From: Clostridium hydrogenum
GTDB lineage: Bacteria; Bacillota; Clostridia; Clostridiales; Clostridiaceae
NCBI RefSeq assembly: GCF_021432385.1
Contig: NZ_JAEACT010000004.1
Span: 806,001 to 870,000, forward strand
DNA: 64,000 nucleotides
Reading direction: 5' to 3'
Of the stretch, positions 1-8,845 are shown piece by piece. Under the pieces are notes generated by a model. It did no database searches and was not told where the DNA came from. It saw only the letters and a program-made list of their open reading frames with translations. Made by a program: the position numbers and the translations under genes. The first letter of the stretch is position 1; each line of letters begins with the position of its first letter.

Positions 1-450
1 TATCATTTCTGGATTAGTTAAAATAATATTGGCACTTTTCCTAATTCTACTTCTTTCATTTACTGGTGTATCTCCATCATACACTCCAGCAGAAATTCTG
101 CCTTCTCCAAAGTACTCTAGATACGGTAAAAGAGCACGATACTGATCACTTGCAAGTGCCTTTGTAGGATATATAAAAATTGCTCTTGCTAGTGGATTTG
201 ATAAAATTTCCTGGAGAACTGGCAATAAAAAACTAAGTGTTTTACCACTTGCTGTAGAAGTTGTTATGACAATATTATTGTGCTCTATAGCTTTTTCAAA
301 CATCTCCGCTTGATGAGAGTATAGTTTTTCAATTCCATTTTTCGAAAGATAATTGCATAATTCCTGTGACAGACTGCTTGGAAAGTCTGCATACTTAGCC
401 GCTCTTTTGGGTATTGTTTTTTTATATATAATTAACTCTCGTATATCCAT
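1..450 (-). CDS. DEAD/DEAH-box helicase, YprA-like, N-terminal part (cut by window edge)
   Basis: Only the first 150 codons are in the window; the gene runs off the left edge. The translation shows the order expected of a superfamily 2 helicase. A Q-like region (YSHQAEMFEKA) is followed by a Walker A variant (TTSTASGKT), motif Ia (YPTKALASDQ) and motif Ib (LTNPEMI). The N-terminal extension and the TASGKT form of motif I are typical of the YprA/DUF1998 helicase group, which is proposed to act in DNA or RNA unwinding in Firmicutes. The start is supported by AGGAG placed 8-9 bases before the ATG at 450. The helicase C-terminal and DUF1998 domains cannot be checked here, so the subgroup is an inference. 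Confidence 0.8.
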   Translation of the reverse strand, partial: MDIRELIIYKKTIPKRAAKYADFPSSLSQELCNYLSKNGIEKLYSHQAEMFEKAIEHNNIVITTSTASGKTLSFLLPVLQEILSNPLARAIFIYPTKALASDQYRALLPYLEYFGEGRISAGVYDGDTPVNERSRIRKSANIILTNPEMI

Positions 451-468
451 TAATATCGCTCCTATTCT

Positions 469-570
469 ATAGTGAAACTAGCTCAACTATAAACTATATA
501 TGCACCATAATCCTTTGAAGATTAGTATTTTGGAACATAAATAGTTTGAGTTTCGCAGTAGTTTCACTTT
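469..570. repeat. Family A palindromic element, copy A1
   Basis: About 100-bp imperfect palindrome with ends TAGTGAAAC / GTTTCACTT and flanking TA on both sides. The centre has the family core in which a 'gcaccataat' arm pairs with an 'attttgg' arm. It abuts copy A2 directly. Together with A2 and A3 it fills the gap between the helicase and the MATE gene; no gene is visible in that gap. Confidence 0.6.
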
Positions 571-667
571 AGATAAACCGCTTGAAACTTAAAATTTATT
601 TGTACCAAAATGCCGGTTTCTTGGCATTATGGTGCACATGAATTTTATTAGTTGAGATGGTTTATCT
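571..667. repeat. Family A palindromic element, copy A2
   Basis: 97-bp imperfect palindrome with ends GATAAACC / GGTTTATC bracketed by TA. The central stem is formed by 'gtaccaaaatgcc' and 'ggcattatggtgcac'. It closely resembles copies at 55112 and 59261, which supports a dispersed family. Confidence 0.7.
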
Positions 668-819
668 ATTCCAACTTAACTTATCTATAATTATATCAAT
701 TTAACAAGAAAAAATGCACCCATTTTTAGGTGCACTCTTAATTTCTTTGGATTAATTCAATATTTATTTTTTAATGCAATGAGTTCATCAATAGATTACT
801 CGTACTTGCCTCATGATAT

Positions 820-917
820 AGATATACCAGTTCAACTACAAAAATCAATTTGCATCATAATGCTTTGAAGATAGCATTTTGATACAAATTAATTTTGAAG
901 TTTCTCATGGTATATCT
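820..917. repeat. Family A palindromic element, copy A3, overlapping the MATE gene end
   Basis: 98-bp imperfect palindrome, ends AGATATACCA / TGGTATATCT. The right half overlaps the last codons of the MATE gene (stop at 889-891), so the repeat supplies the C-terminal residues and the stop codon of that protein. It could also act as a transcription terminator for the leftward operon. Confidence 0.7.
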
Positions 918-2274
918 TTACTTGCTGCAATAATAATTCTTTTTCTTTTTTAGATACCTTATACGCTAGAAATATAATTAGTACTACAGTTGAAGCATCC
1001 GCTATAGGTTGAGCCAAAAGGATACCCTGCATCCCCAAAACCACCTTAAGTATAAATAATCCCGGAATTAAAATTAATCCTTGCCTTGCAAGACAAATAA
1101 TTCCACCATACTTTACTTGATTTGTAGCTAAAAATAGCAATGAATACACCATTATAACTCCCATCCCAATAAAAGTAATTGAATAATATCGAAGGGCTTT
1201 AATCCCAATGGATACAACTTGTGAATCACTATTAAATACCGAAACAACAGGCTTTGCAAATGCAAACATTAAAATACTGCAAACTAAACAAAATGCTGTC
1301 GTTAAAATAAGTGTTATATTTTTAGCTGACTTAACTCTGTTAAAGGCTTTTGCACCAAAACTAAAACCTACAAAAGACTGGAACCCTTTGGTAAAACCTG
1401 AGATTGCCATAAAGCCTAAGGAAGTTACTCTAGTTTCAATTCCTATTGCAGCTATACATGCATCGCCATAGCTTGAAGCCAAAACATTAGTAATAATTAG
1501 CGATACACTATATAAAAGCTGAAAAAACATAAGAGGAACCCCTACCTTTGCAGTTTCTATATAATATTCCCTAACAGGTTTAAAATTCAAGAAATTATAT
1601 TTAACAGCACCTTTTTTAGCCGCAATATAATATAAATACATACAAGTTGTTATTAGATTAGCCACAAGCGTTGCAGTTGCAGAACCTCTTATTCCCATGT
1701 GAAAGGTATAAATAAATACTGGATTTAAAAAAACATTTGAAATTCCACTTGCGAGCATAGCAATCATACTATACATAGTCGCACCTTCAGATGCAAGCAT
1801 ATTGTTAAAGGTTACATTGAAAAGATTAAAAAATAATGAAATGGCAAAAATTGAACAATATTCTTTTGCATATACCATATCAGTATCAGTTGCTCCAAGG
1901 AACTTCACTATTGGCTGTAAAAAAATCAATAATATAGCTGAAAAAACAAAGCCAACAATTATTGAGGTGTCCATAATTGCAGAACCTGCATCGTTTGCTT
2001 TTTTATAATTTTTTTCACCAAGCAACTTTGCAATGTATACTGAACCCCCTCCAAATAACAAACCAATACCTGTAATAACATAAGTTAATGGAGAAGCAAC
2101 CGTAACGGCGGCCATTTGTACCTTTCCGAGATTACCAACAAAATATCCATCAACAGATACGAATAAAGCTGCTACTAACATGCCTATTGTTGTAGGTATT
2201 CCAAGTTTTAAAAGTACTTTCCATACTTCTTCTTTTTCCATCATAATTAATTTACTATTTTCTTGCATAAACAT
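889..2274 (-). CDS. MATE family multidrug/Na+ antiporter
   Basis: Integral membrane protein of about 460 residues with the twelve hydrophobic segments and internal two-fold repeat of the MATE (MatE) family. These proteins export cationic drugs or metabolites in exchange for Na+ or H+. Each half starts with the family-like stretch near residues 25-55 and 240-270 (e.g. GIPTTIGMLVAALFVSVDG). GGAAAGG touches an ATG at 2280. The ATG at 2274 has a better 6-base spacing and is chosen here; the two starts differ by two codons. The last nine or so residues lie inside a family A repeat, so the C-terminus is probably altered relative to relatives. It follows the RnfC-like gene by about 90 bases and may be co-transcribed with it. 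The substrate cannot be told. Confidence 0.9.
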   Translation of the reverse strand: MFMQENSKLIMMEKEEVWKVLLKLGIPTTIGMLVAALFVSVDGYFVGNLGKVQMAAVTVASPLTYVITGIGLLFGGGSVYIAKLLGEKNYKKANDAGSAIMDTSIIVGFVFSAILLIFLQPIVKFLGATDTDMVYAKEYCSIFAISLFFNLFNVTFNNMLASEGATMYSMIAMLASGISNVFLNPVFIYTFHMGIRGSATATLVANLITTCMYLYYIAAKKGAVKYNFLNFKPVREYYIETAKVGVPLMFFQLLYSVSLIITNVLASSYGDACIAAIGIETRVTSLGFMAISGFTKGFQSFVGFSFGAKAFNRVKSAKNITLILTTAFCLVCSILMFAFAKPVVSVFNSDSQVVSIGIKALRYYSITFIGMGVIMVYSLLFLATNQVKYGGIICLARQGLILIPGLFILKVVLGMQGILLAQPIADASTVVLIIFLAYKVSKKEKELLLQQVKIYHEKLQN

Positions 2275-2368
2275 ATTCATCCTTTCCGCTATAAAAATTA
2301 AAACTTATTTAAACTAGGCATCTAAGAAAATATCCGAAAGTTGGTCTTGTTATTTTATTTAAGATACC

Positions 2369-3463
2369 TTAATACATATTTACAATTTCCATTGTATTTT
2401 TCCCGGCTTTGCATAAGAATGAACATGTTCCACAGTTTATACAATCTTCTAATCCATATTGACTTATATTATCGCTTATATTTTTCTCATGACAACTTAC
2501 AATCTTATTAACCTTAATCCCCATAGGGCAATTTCTTGTGCAAGTTCCACATTTTTTGCACTTTGATGCATTATCATAATTCATCTTATAACCATACCCC
2601 ACAAAATTAATCTCTGGTGTAATATTTTCATCTTGATCAATTTCATGAGCCCCCATAATACCACTGCCTGCATACATTACTTTATTTCCTTGTTTACCGT
2701 AAATCTTTTCTAGCACTTCTTTTGCTTTCATGTTATAGTTAACCTTTGCAACCTTGGCTTCTCCCCTGCAATAATCTGCAACTGTAATGTATCGACTTCC
2801 TCTTAAAAATTTGTTTTGTGCTATTTCAGCAATTGCTGCAATAGTTTGAACGTTTAAAACCAAAATTCCCTTTTTAACTGGTATTTCCTTTTTATCTATT
2901 TTCACCTTTAAAACTTCTTCTATTAAAATCCTTTCTGCTCCTATCGGATAACGATTGGGAAGATTTTTAACCTTTATGCCTTCAATTACTTCATTTTTAA
3001 TTAGCTTCGTGGCTAAAAGAACTTCCGATGCATTAACCATTTCTGCCACCAACTTGCTTCCAAAAATAATATCTTCTAGCTTGTTTCTAATAAGCCACGC
3101 ATCGTGTATTAAACCAGGGTCACATTCTGCACCATTTATGATGATTATCTTATTTTTAGCAGTTGCTGCTATTGCTGATTTTAATTTTTTATAAGTAGGA
3201 AAATTATTTCCACTCATACCTGTAAGTTCACTTTTCTCAATATCAATTAAAAGTTCACTTAATTTAAAGACTTTTGGTTCTCTATGTTCCTGCTTGCCTA
3301 CCATATCTATATAACCATTTTCTATAATAACTTTTGGTATGCTTGCTTTAGGATATCCAAACAGCATCTTTCTTCCATACTTTTTTTTATTTTCTTTTTG
3401 AATTTTCTTAAGTGCTTCATTATCTTTAATAATTTTCTTTGTAATAATAGGATAATTGTTCAT
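2369..3463 (-). CDS. RnfC-like 4Fe-4S electron-transfer protein
   Basis: 364-residue soluble protein related to the RnfC / NADH dehydrogenase 51-kDa group. The core contains the hallmark NGAECDP (residues 110-116) of the flavin/NADH-binding region. The C-terminus carries two ferredoxin-type cysteine motifs, CKKCGTCTRNCP (302-313) and a shorter CINCGTCSFLC (341-351). The second motif lacks the proline that usually follows. RnfC feeds electrons from NADH into membrane Rnf complexes, but no other rnf genes are nearby, so this looks like a stand-alone paralogue, perhaps a PduS- or proline-reductase-associated type. The start is backed by GGAGG. It lies 57 bases after the AraC gene on the same strand, suggesting control by it. 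Confidence 0.8.
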   Translation of the reverse strand: MNNYPIITKKIIKDNEALKKIQKENKKKYGRKMLFGYPKASIPKVIIENGYIDMVGKQEHREPKVFKLSELLIDIEKSELTGMSGNNFPTYKKLKSAIAATAKNKIIIINGAECDPGLIHDAWLIRNKLEDIIFGSKLVAEMVNASEVLLATKLIKNEVIEGIKVKNLPNRYPIGAERILIEEVLKVKIDKKEIPVKKGILVLNVQTIAAIAEIAQNKFLRGSRYITVADYCRGEAKVAKVNYNMKAKEVLEKIYGKQGNKVMYAGSGIMGAHEIDQDENITPEINFVGYGYKMNYDNASKCKKCGTCTRNCPMGIKVNKIVSCHEKNISDNISQYGLEDCINCGTCSFLCKAGKNTMEIVNMY

Positions 3464-3520
3464 AGCCTACCTCCATTCCATATGTTAATCTTATAAAAAA
3501 TGAAGGTAAATTACTTTCAT

Positions 3521-4258
3521 TTAGTTGCTATCTTTTACTGTCTTATAAACATCTCTTAAAGATATGCCAAACATCCTTTTGCAGGTTGCTGCACAATGAG
3601 ATGGACTATCAAACCCAGCCAGCATACATGCATCAGTAATATTTTTCCCACCATGGAAGTACTGATATGTCTTACGAAGTTTTTCATATGCAAGGTAACT
3701 ATGTAGAGACATCCCCGTCTGTTCTCTAAACAAATGAGATAACCTACTCTTTGACAGATATATTTTCTTACTTAAATCATCTACAACTGAATGTTCAATT
3801 GTTTTCATTTCGCTTATGAAACTAAGAATTTCTACTATTCTCACATCATATTCATGAGCTTCTGTATTATCAGCTCCACACTCCTCAAGCAACACTTCAT
3901 CAAGTTTTTCTTTATCTGACTTGTATTCAAAATATCCCTTAAGCATTCTATCAACCGTATTATTTTCCAAAACCATGTAAGAAGCCTCTTTAAAAAATTT
4001 TTTTCTTATAGATGCAGCATATCTACTTGTTTCAGTAAATAGAAAAACAATGGCTCCTTCTTCAGTCATTCCTCCTGTATGTAATATATTTGAATCAATA
4101 CAAACTCCACGACAAGTAACACTTTTGCCATCAATCTGCAAGGTCATTTCCTTACCAATGGAAACAATTATGTGAGAGGCAAGATGCTTATGCAGCTCAG
4201 GATTCTTATAATCTGCTAGCAGCATCATATGATCATGAAACTTATATATCTTTGACAT
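3521..4258 (-). CDS. AraC family transcriptional regulator
   Basis: About 245 residues. The N-terminal half resembles a small ligand-sensing domain without recognised motifs. The C-terminal 100 residues form the double helix-turn-helix of AraC/XylS proteins: a first helix-turn-helix around LSKSRLSHLFREQTG and a second around ITDACMLAGFDSPSHC. The second normally reads 'GF.s.shF', and here the aromatic residue is replaced by CAATCKRMFG. The start at 4258 is chosen because GGGAG lies nine bases upstream; an ATG at 4279 has no such site. It is first in a minus-strand row with the RnfC-like and MATE genes and may regulate them. Confidence 0.85.
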   Translation of the reverse strand: MSKIYKFHDHMMLLADYKNPELHKHLASHIIVSIGKEMTLQIDGKSVTCRGVCIDSNILHTGGMTEEGAIVFLFTETSRYAASIRKKFFKEASYMVLENNTVDRMLKGYFEYKSDKEKLDEVLLEECGADNTEAHEYDVRIVEILSFISEMKTIEHSVVDDLSKKIYLSKSRLSHLFREQTGMSLHSYLAYEKLRKTYQYFHGGKNITDACMLAGFDSPSHCAATCKRMFGISLRDVYKTVKDSN

Positions 4259-4371
4259 TCTATCATCTCCCATATACAAAAAAATATTTTGCTAGTCCAC
4301 AAATTAATAGACCATAAGCAAAATACTTTACATAACTATCATATCATATATTCCCACATTAGGCATCTTAG

Positions 4372-4673
4372 AACAAAGGTGTAGTGCAAAACAAAATAAT
4401 AAGTGGGAGCTCTGCATAAAAATGATGCGATTAATAGCATCTTGAAATCTTAAATAAAATTAATAAATCTAAGAGACTAAATCGCAAAATTCTAAGAACT
4501 TTCAATAACTCGCAAGAGGCAGCTCAAACAATTGAAATTTCTAAGACTTTTGTGATTTAGTCCCTAAGATTTATAAAATTTTATTTAAATATTTCTTCAA
4601 TGCTATTCCTCACATCATTTTTTTATGCAGAGCTCCCACTTATTATTTAAGTTTTTGTACTACACCATTGTTT
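4372..4673. repeat. Family B long palindrome, copy B1
   Basis: About 300 bp that folds back on itself over almost its whole length. The ends are GTGTAGTGCAAAAC / GTTTTTGTACTACAC, with the arms 'aagtgggagctctgcat' and their complement further in. The central loop carries CAAGAGGCAGCTCAAACAATTG. It is nearly identical, in the opposite orientation, to B3 (26194) and B4 (36379). No reading frame of note is present. Confidence 0.85.
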
Positions 4674-4682
4674 GGGTAAGTT

Positions 4683-4754
4683 TTTAATATGTATTTAAAC
4701 TAGCTCAACTATCAAAAGTTAATAATTATAAATTTTGCAATACGAACTTATTTA
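4683..4754. repeat. Spacer module H between B1 and B2
   Basis: About 70 bases containing TAGCTCAACTATCAAAAG and GCAATACGAACTTATT. The same block recurs inverted at about 26110-26180 and 36315-36360, each time next to a B element, so it travels with the B family. The 'agctcaactat' part also resembles the inner end of family A. Confidence 0.5.
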
Positions 4755-5077
4755 AACATTGCAAATAAAGATGTGGTACAAATATCAAAATAACAAGGGA
4801 CAGGTGCATTAAAAAATGATGCGGTATACGAGTGTCGAAGAAATATTTTAAATAAAATTGTATAAACCTTAGTGGGGAATTTTTTGAAAACTTTAGAACT
4901 TTCAATTGTTTGAGCTTCCTCTCAGCGAGTTATTGAAAGTTCTTAAGTTTTGGGGAAATTTGCTACTTAGGTTTATTAATTTTATTTAAGATTTCGAGAT
5001 ACTCGTAGACCACATTATTTTTAATGTACCTGTCCCTTGTTATTTGGTTTTGCACTACACCTTTGTTCGCAATGTTT
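4755..5077. repeat. Family B long palindrome, copy B2 (divergent)
   Basis: About 320-bp palindrome with arms 'aacaagggacaggtgcatt' and its complement 'aatgtacctgtcccttgtt'. The core keeps the family loop (TTCAATTGTTTGAGC) but the arm sequence differs from B1, with matching changes on both sides. Together B1, H and B2 fill the 850-base gap between the AraC and aldo/keto reductase genes. Confidence 0.75.
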
Positions 5078-5114
5078 AAATTTTGCGTATAAAATAATTT
5101 TAGTGTGACAGCCC

Positions 5115-6230
5115 TTATCTTCTTTCAAACACAGATACTACTTCTTCTAAACAATCTCTAACCTTTAAATGTTGTGGACAAACTTTTTCACATTTACCAC
5201 ATTTAATGCAATCAGAGGCTTTGCCCTTTCCAATTGTATTATTTGAATAATATACATCACTATTCCAATCCTTATACTGCTTTTTAGCATTGTAACACGC
5301 AAATAAATCTGGAATAGGTATATTTTTAGGACATCCTTCTACACAATATCTGCAAGCCGTACATGCAATATTATCTTGCTTTTTGAGGATGCTTCTAACT
5401 TCTTCTACTGCCTTATACTCTTCCTCTGTAAAAGGCTTAAAATCCTTCATATAGCTAACATTATCTTCTAACTGTACTAAATTACTCATTCCACTCAATA
5501 CCATAAATATCTTATCAAATGAAGCCGCATAACGAATTGCATAGCTTGCATAACTTCCGCCCTTTAATTCATCCAATATATTTTTGGCTTCTTCAGGCAA
5601 ATTGATAAGCCCGCCACCTTTAATCGGTTCCATAACAATCACAGGCTTATCATATTTTTCACATACTTTATAAACTTTATAGCTTTCAATACTTGGATTA
5701 TCATAATCTGCGTAATTAAATTGAATTTGAACAACTTCAATCTCTGGATGCTCACTTAAAATCAATTCTAATACTTCTGGTTTGTCGTGAAAAGAAATAC
5801 CTATATGCTTAATTTTTCCTTCTTCTTTTAATTTCTTAGCAACTTCAAAGGCATTGCAACGCTTAAATTTTTTATAGTATTCACTATTCAAAGCATGCAT
5901 CAAATAATAATCAAAATAGTCTACTCCTGTTTTCTCTAATTGATCCTCAAATACAACTCTAATATCCTCTTCCTTATTAAAGAAATTACCTGTTAACTTA
6001 TCTGTTAAGGTATAAGAAGCCCTATCATATCTTTTAACCAAGCACTCCTTTATTGCAGTTTCACTTTTTCCATTAATATATCCATGTGCTGTATCAAAAT
6101 AGTTAAAACCTTCTGAAATAAACTTATCAATCATAGCTTTAAATTCTTCAAAATCAACTTCACCATTTGTACTTTGCATTGGAAGACGCATACACCCAAA
6201 ACCTAATTTTTTTACGTTCATTAAACTCAT
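5115..6230 (-). CDS. Aldo/keto reductase with C-terminal 4Fe-4S ferredoxin domain
   Basis: 371 residues. The first 280 form the aldo/keto reductase barrel with the catalytic tetrad visible as D46, Y51, K78 and H112. The last 90 residues hold two ferredoxin-type motifs, CTACRYCVEGCP (290-301) and CIKCGKCEKVCP (341-352). This fused architecture is common in anaerobic clostridia and is thought to couple carbonyl reduction to ferredoxin or to an internal electron relay. The substrate is unknown. The ribosome site AAAGGTGG precedes the ATG at 6230. It is flanked by repeats on both sides (B2 downstream, C1 upstream), so it is probably a single-gene unit. Confidence 0.93.
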   Translation of the reverse strand: MSLMNVKKLGFGCMRLPMQSTNGEVDFEEFKAMIDKFISEGFNYFDTAHGYINGKSETAIKECLVKRYDRASYTLTDKLTGNFFNKEEDIRVVFEDQLEKTGVDYFDYYLMHALNSEYYKKFKRCNAFEVAKKLKEEGKIKHIGISFHDKPEVLELILSEHPEIEVVQIQFNYADYDNPSIESYKVYKVCEKYDKPVIVMEPIKGGGLINLPEEAKNILDELKGGSYASYAIRYAASFDKIFMVLSGMSNLVQLEDNVSYMKDFKPFTEEEYKAVEEVRSILKKQDNIACTACRYCVEGCPKNIPIPDLFACYNAKKQYKDWNSDVYYSNNTIGKGKASDCIKCGKCEKVCPQHLKVRDCLEEVVSVFERR

Positions 6231-6248
6231 AATAATACCACCTTTATA

Positions 6249-6589
6249 TAGATATAGAACTTGAAAATTAAAAATTGCAAATGCCTAGTTTATCCTGACA
6301 AATTACAATTTGAATCAGAGTAAAGAGTATAGTGTAGAGTGATGGTTGATTTTTCTCCGCTACCGCTACGAAAAATCTAAGAACTTATTTTTTATTGCTG
6401 CGCAATGGCGCCATACATGGCGTTCAGCGAAGCTGACACCATTAAGTTTAAGATTTACCTGAGAGAATAGAAAGGCAAATCATCATTCACTGTACTCTGT
6501 ACTCCGTCATCTGTACTCTTCTCTAAAAATTGTCCTTTAACAGGATGAATTTGGTGCAAGCAATTTTAACTTTTCAAATTTCTTATCTT
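6249..6589. repeat. Family C palindromic element, copy C1
   Basis: About 340 bp. The outer arms (about 55 bases) pair 'gcctagtttatcctgac' with 'gttaaaggacaatttt...ggatgaatttgg'. Next come short arrays of 7-bp units of the GTAC class (for example CTGTACTCTGTACTCCGTC on the right). Inside, a hairpin is formed around GCGCCATACATGGCG. No gene is present. Confidence 0.75.
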
Positions 6590-6683
6590 TATTTATACTT
6601 TTAAGTTAACTGTATCATTTTGAGTTAACTCCAAGTCAAGTACTTTTTTCAACATAGCCAAAAAATTTAAGGAGCCCAATATA

Positions 6684-6898
6684 TAGATAGACAACTTAAA
6701 ACTTATTTTTTTATTGCTTACGCAATCGCGCCATATATGGTGCAGAGAGAAGCTGATAATATCTAAATTTACCTAAGCAAAGCGAAAGGTAAATCATCCT
6801 TCATTGTGAATTGTGCATCGTGAACTGTGAATTGAAAAATATTGCTGTCAGGATAAACTTGGAATCTGCAATTTTAATGTTTCAGATTGTCTATCTAT
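6684..6898. repeat. Family C element, copy C2, left arm deleted
   Basis: Right half is complete, with 7-bp units of the GTG class (GTGAATTGTGCATCGTGAAC) and the outer arm TGTCAGGATAAACTTGG. The left end keeps only TAGATAGACAACTT before jumping straight to the interior. It resembles C1 but has the other class of 7-mers. C1 and C2 account for most of the 780-base gap before the interrupted acetyltransferase. Confidence 0.65.
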
Positions 6899-7297
6899 AT
6901 ATGTATAACACATGTTATATTTTTCAAATCATGTTATAATAAGCATTATGCAAAACTATAGTAAATAATTATAAATCAAGATTATGCTTACAAAAGGGTG
7001 ATGAGTTTATGATAAATAAAAAAAATATGATGGATTGTGTATACAAACAACTTGCCATTGACTATAATTGCTCACCGGATGATTTTCTAAAAGACGGCTT
7101 TATTTATACAGAAGCAAAACAAAATGAGGGAAGGCGACCTTTCCCTTGGATAACACCACGATTGGAAATGGTTACAATGGAAAATGTGAATTAATAATAT
7201 CGTAGGACATTAAATAAAAGTCATAAATCTAAGAAGCTAATTGTTAAAATCCTAAGAAGTTTCAATAACTCGCTGAACGCTCAAACCTGCTAAGTAA

Positions 7298-7303
7298 AGT
7301 CAA
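7298..7303 (-). promoter_or_regulatory. -35 half of a circle-junction promoter in the IS110 right end
   Basis: On the minus strand the right end of the element contains TTGACT 11 bases before the core dinucleotide. If the element is excised as a circle, this box would stand 17 bases before TACTAT from the left end (8847-8852). That would form a good housekeeping-type promoter reading into the upstream RNA and transposase. In the integrated state the two boxes are 1.5 kb apart. Confidence 0.55.
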
Positions 7304-7407
7304 GTGTTTTTCTTAAAAAAATTTAAAAATTTTTTTTAAGAAAATAGGGTAGCTTTAATAAAACCTTCTTATAGAAGATTTTTTAAAGTGCCCTATTTTT
7401 ATGTTTT

Positions 7408-8610
7408 TTAGTTTTTTAAAACTTCTGAAACCCTAGCATAATATATCCTCAAAAATTTATTTAGTCCTGCTATTTTAGCTTGTTTCTTTGCTTTACCTTC
7501 TGATTCTTTTTTTATTATATAGTCATATACTGCTGTGTCTTTAGTAGGAACTCTGCATTTTATACTTTTCATTATCTCATAACCTGTTTTTCTCAGATAT
7601 CGAGATCCTCGCTTGGATATTTTTCGATCGTTACCGTTAAAATTTCCAGATTGATAAGGAGGAGCATCTATTCCTGAATAAGCCACAAGAGCTTTTGAAC
7701 TGTAATACTTTCTTACGTCACCTACTTCTGCAATAATTCTTGGTGCTAATTTTTCTCCTACACCATTCATGTTCAAAACAACATCGTATTCTGGCAATAA
7801 CTTGGCAAGTTCCTTCATTCGTGATAATATTAGATTCAAGGATATTCCAATGGAATGGATTCCTTTGATAGTCTCTGAGGTGATCATTTTTGTGCTTGAC
7901 ATCTTAGAAGGCATAGTTGGGATACTATTTTTAGCGAGAATATATATATCATGAGCTTTATTCTCACTAAATTGGTATCCTTCTTTTTTTGACCATTTTT
8001 TATAGCTTTCAGTAAACTTATTTTCACTTAACTTAACAATATTGTCATAATGCCAGTACTTTTGTACAAAGTCCGATAACTTATCCTTTGCAAAACTAGT
8101 TGAGTTTGAAGCTAAGAGTGCTGCAATACCTGGCATAGTTTTGTCTAAAAGATTTGAAAGCATTACCTTAAGTTTTATTCTTAAGGACATAAATTGAAAA
8201 TATTGTCTTGAAAGAGTTTTAAGTTCATAATATATATCTTCTTCTACTTTATAATTGGTTAGTTCATACCAATTATCCAATCCAAACTTTGATATTTTTT
8301 TAGAATCTAATTTATCTGTTTTACCTTTTCTAAGAGATATACTTGCATATTTTTTCATAAGCATAGGGTTAACAACGCAAACAAAAATACCTCTTTCTTG
8401 TAGATAAGATAATACTGGAATATGATAGTGTCCTGTCGCTTCTAAAACTACCTTACTTTCTTCATCAAAACTTATAATTTTGTCAGCTAATTTTCCTAGA
8501 TCTTCTAAAGTGTGTTTAACTTCAAAAGGTTTCTCCACAATTTCACCGTGTAATTTACGAATACAAACTGTACTTTTGCCTTTTGAAATATCTATACCAA
8601 TGCTAATCAT
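7408..8610 (-). CDS. IS110 family transposase (DEDD RuvC-like / Tnp_20)
   Basis: About 400 residues. The N-terminal RuvC-like domain shows the acidic set expected for DEDD transposases: D7 in GIDISKGK, E57 in VVLEATGHYH, and D99/D102 in KTDKLD. The C-terminal Transposase_20 domain carries GVGEKLAPRI and the SGIDAPPYQSG stretch, where the serine at about 321 is the candidate nucleophile. The start at 8610 is preferred because CAAAGGAG lies just upstream and the protein then begins at the first strand of the RuvC fold. An in-frame ATG at 8661 would run through the predicted bridge RNA. The frame is intact, so the element may be active. Confidence 0.92.
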   Translation of the reverse strand: MISIGIDISKGKSTVCIRKLHGEIVEKPFEVKHTLEDLGKLADKIISFDEESKVVLEATGHYHIPVLSYLQERGIFVCVVNPMLMKKYASISLRKGKTDKLDSKKISKFGLDNWYELTNYKVEEDIYYELKTLSRQYFQFMSLRIKLKVMLSNLLDKTMPGIAALLASNSTSFAKDKLSDFVQKYWHYDNIVKLSENKFTESYKKWSKKEGYQFSENKAHDIYILAKNSIPTMPSKMSSTKMITSETIKGIHSIGISLNLILSRMKELAKLLPEYDVVLNMNGVGEKLAPRIIAEVGDVRKYYSSKALVAYSGIDAPPYQSGNFNGNDRKISKRGSRYLRKTGYEIMKSIKCRVPTKDTAVYDYIIKKESEGKAKKQAKIAGLNKFLRIYYARVSEVLKN

Positions 8611-8629
8611 AATATCAACTCCTTTGTTA

Positions 8630-8845
8630 AAAATTTTGTCCATCCACTTATTACTACTCATTTTTGTTCGTTACGCGGAAGCTAATTATAGTTCCAACCT
8701 GCTTAATCGAATATCCATAATAAGCAATGGGTGATAGTTTGAGCTACGGAAGTAAAATTCCAACAAATTGAATCATCAGCCCATTTCTTATTATAATAAA
8801 AATAAGTGCAGATTACTTAATCAAATGAGATTAAGTATCTACACT
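8630..8845 (-). ncRNA. Predicted bridge RNA of the IS110 element
   Basis: Transcribed leftward, upstream of the transposase. First comes a 9-bp stem-loop (TACTTAATC / GATTAAGTA, 8814-8837). Next is a target-type internal loop closed by a stem near 8725-8735 and 8772-8786, with an inner GGAA...TTCC hairpin. Its two strands read UUCAAUUUGU (8763-8772) and GCUCAAAC (8737-8744), matching the two sides of the element's own insertion site. A second loop follows with AAGCAGGU (8697-8704), of which AGCAGGU equals the element's right end plus core. It again has an inner GGAA...UUCC hairpin. The fourth guide is weak (about 5 of 9 matches). Family knowledge (IS621-type bridge RNAs) predicts exactly this order. 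Confidence 0.65.

Noticed and set aside
4372..5077. Considered a CRISPR-like or tandem repeat array
   Set aside because: The units are long fold-back palindromes without spacers of constant length; no cas genes nearby.
8611..8661. Longer start for the transposase at 8661
   Set aside because: The extra 17 residues are not family-like and would overlap the predicted bridge RNA; the start at 8610 has a proper ribosome site.
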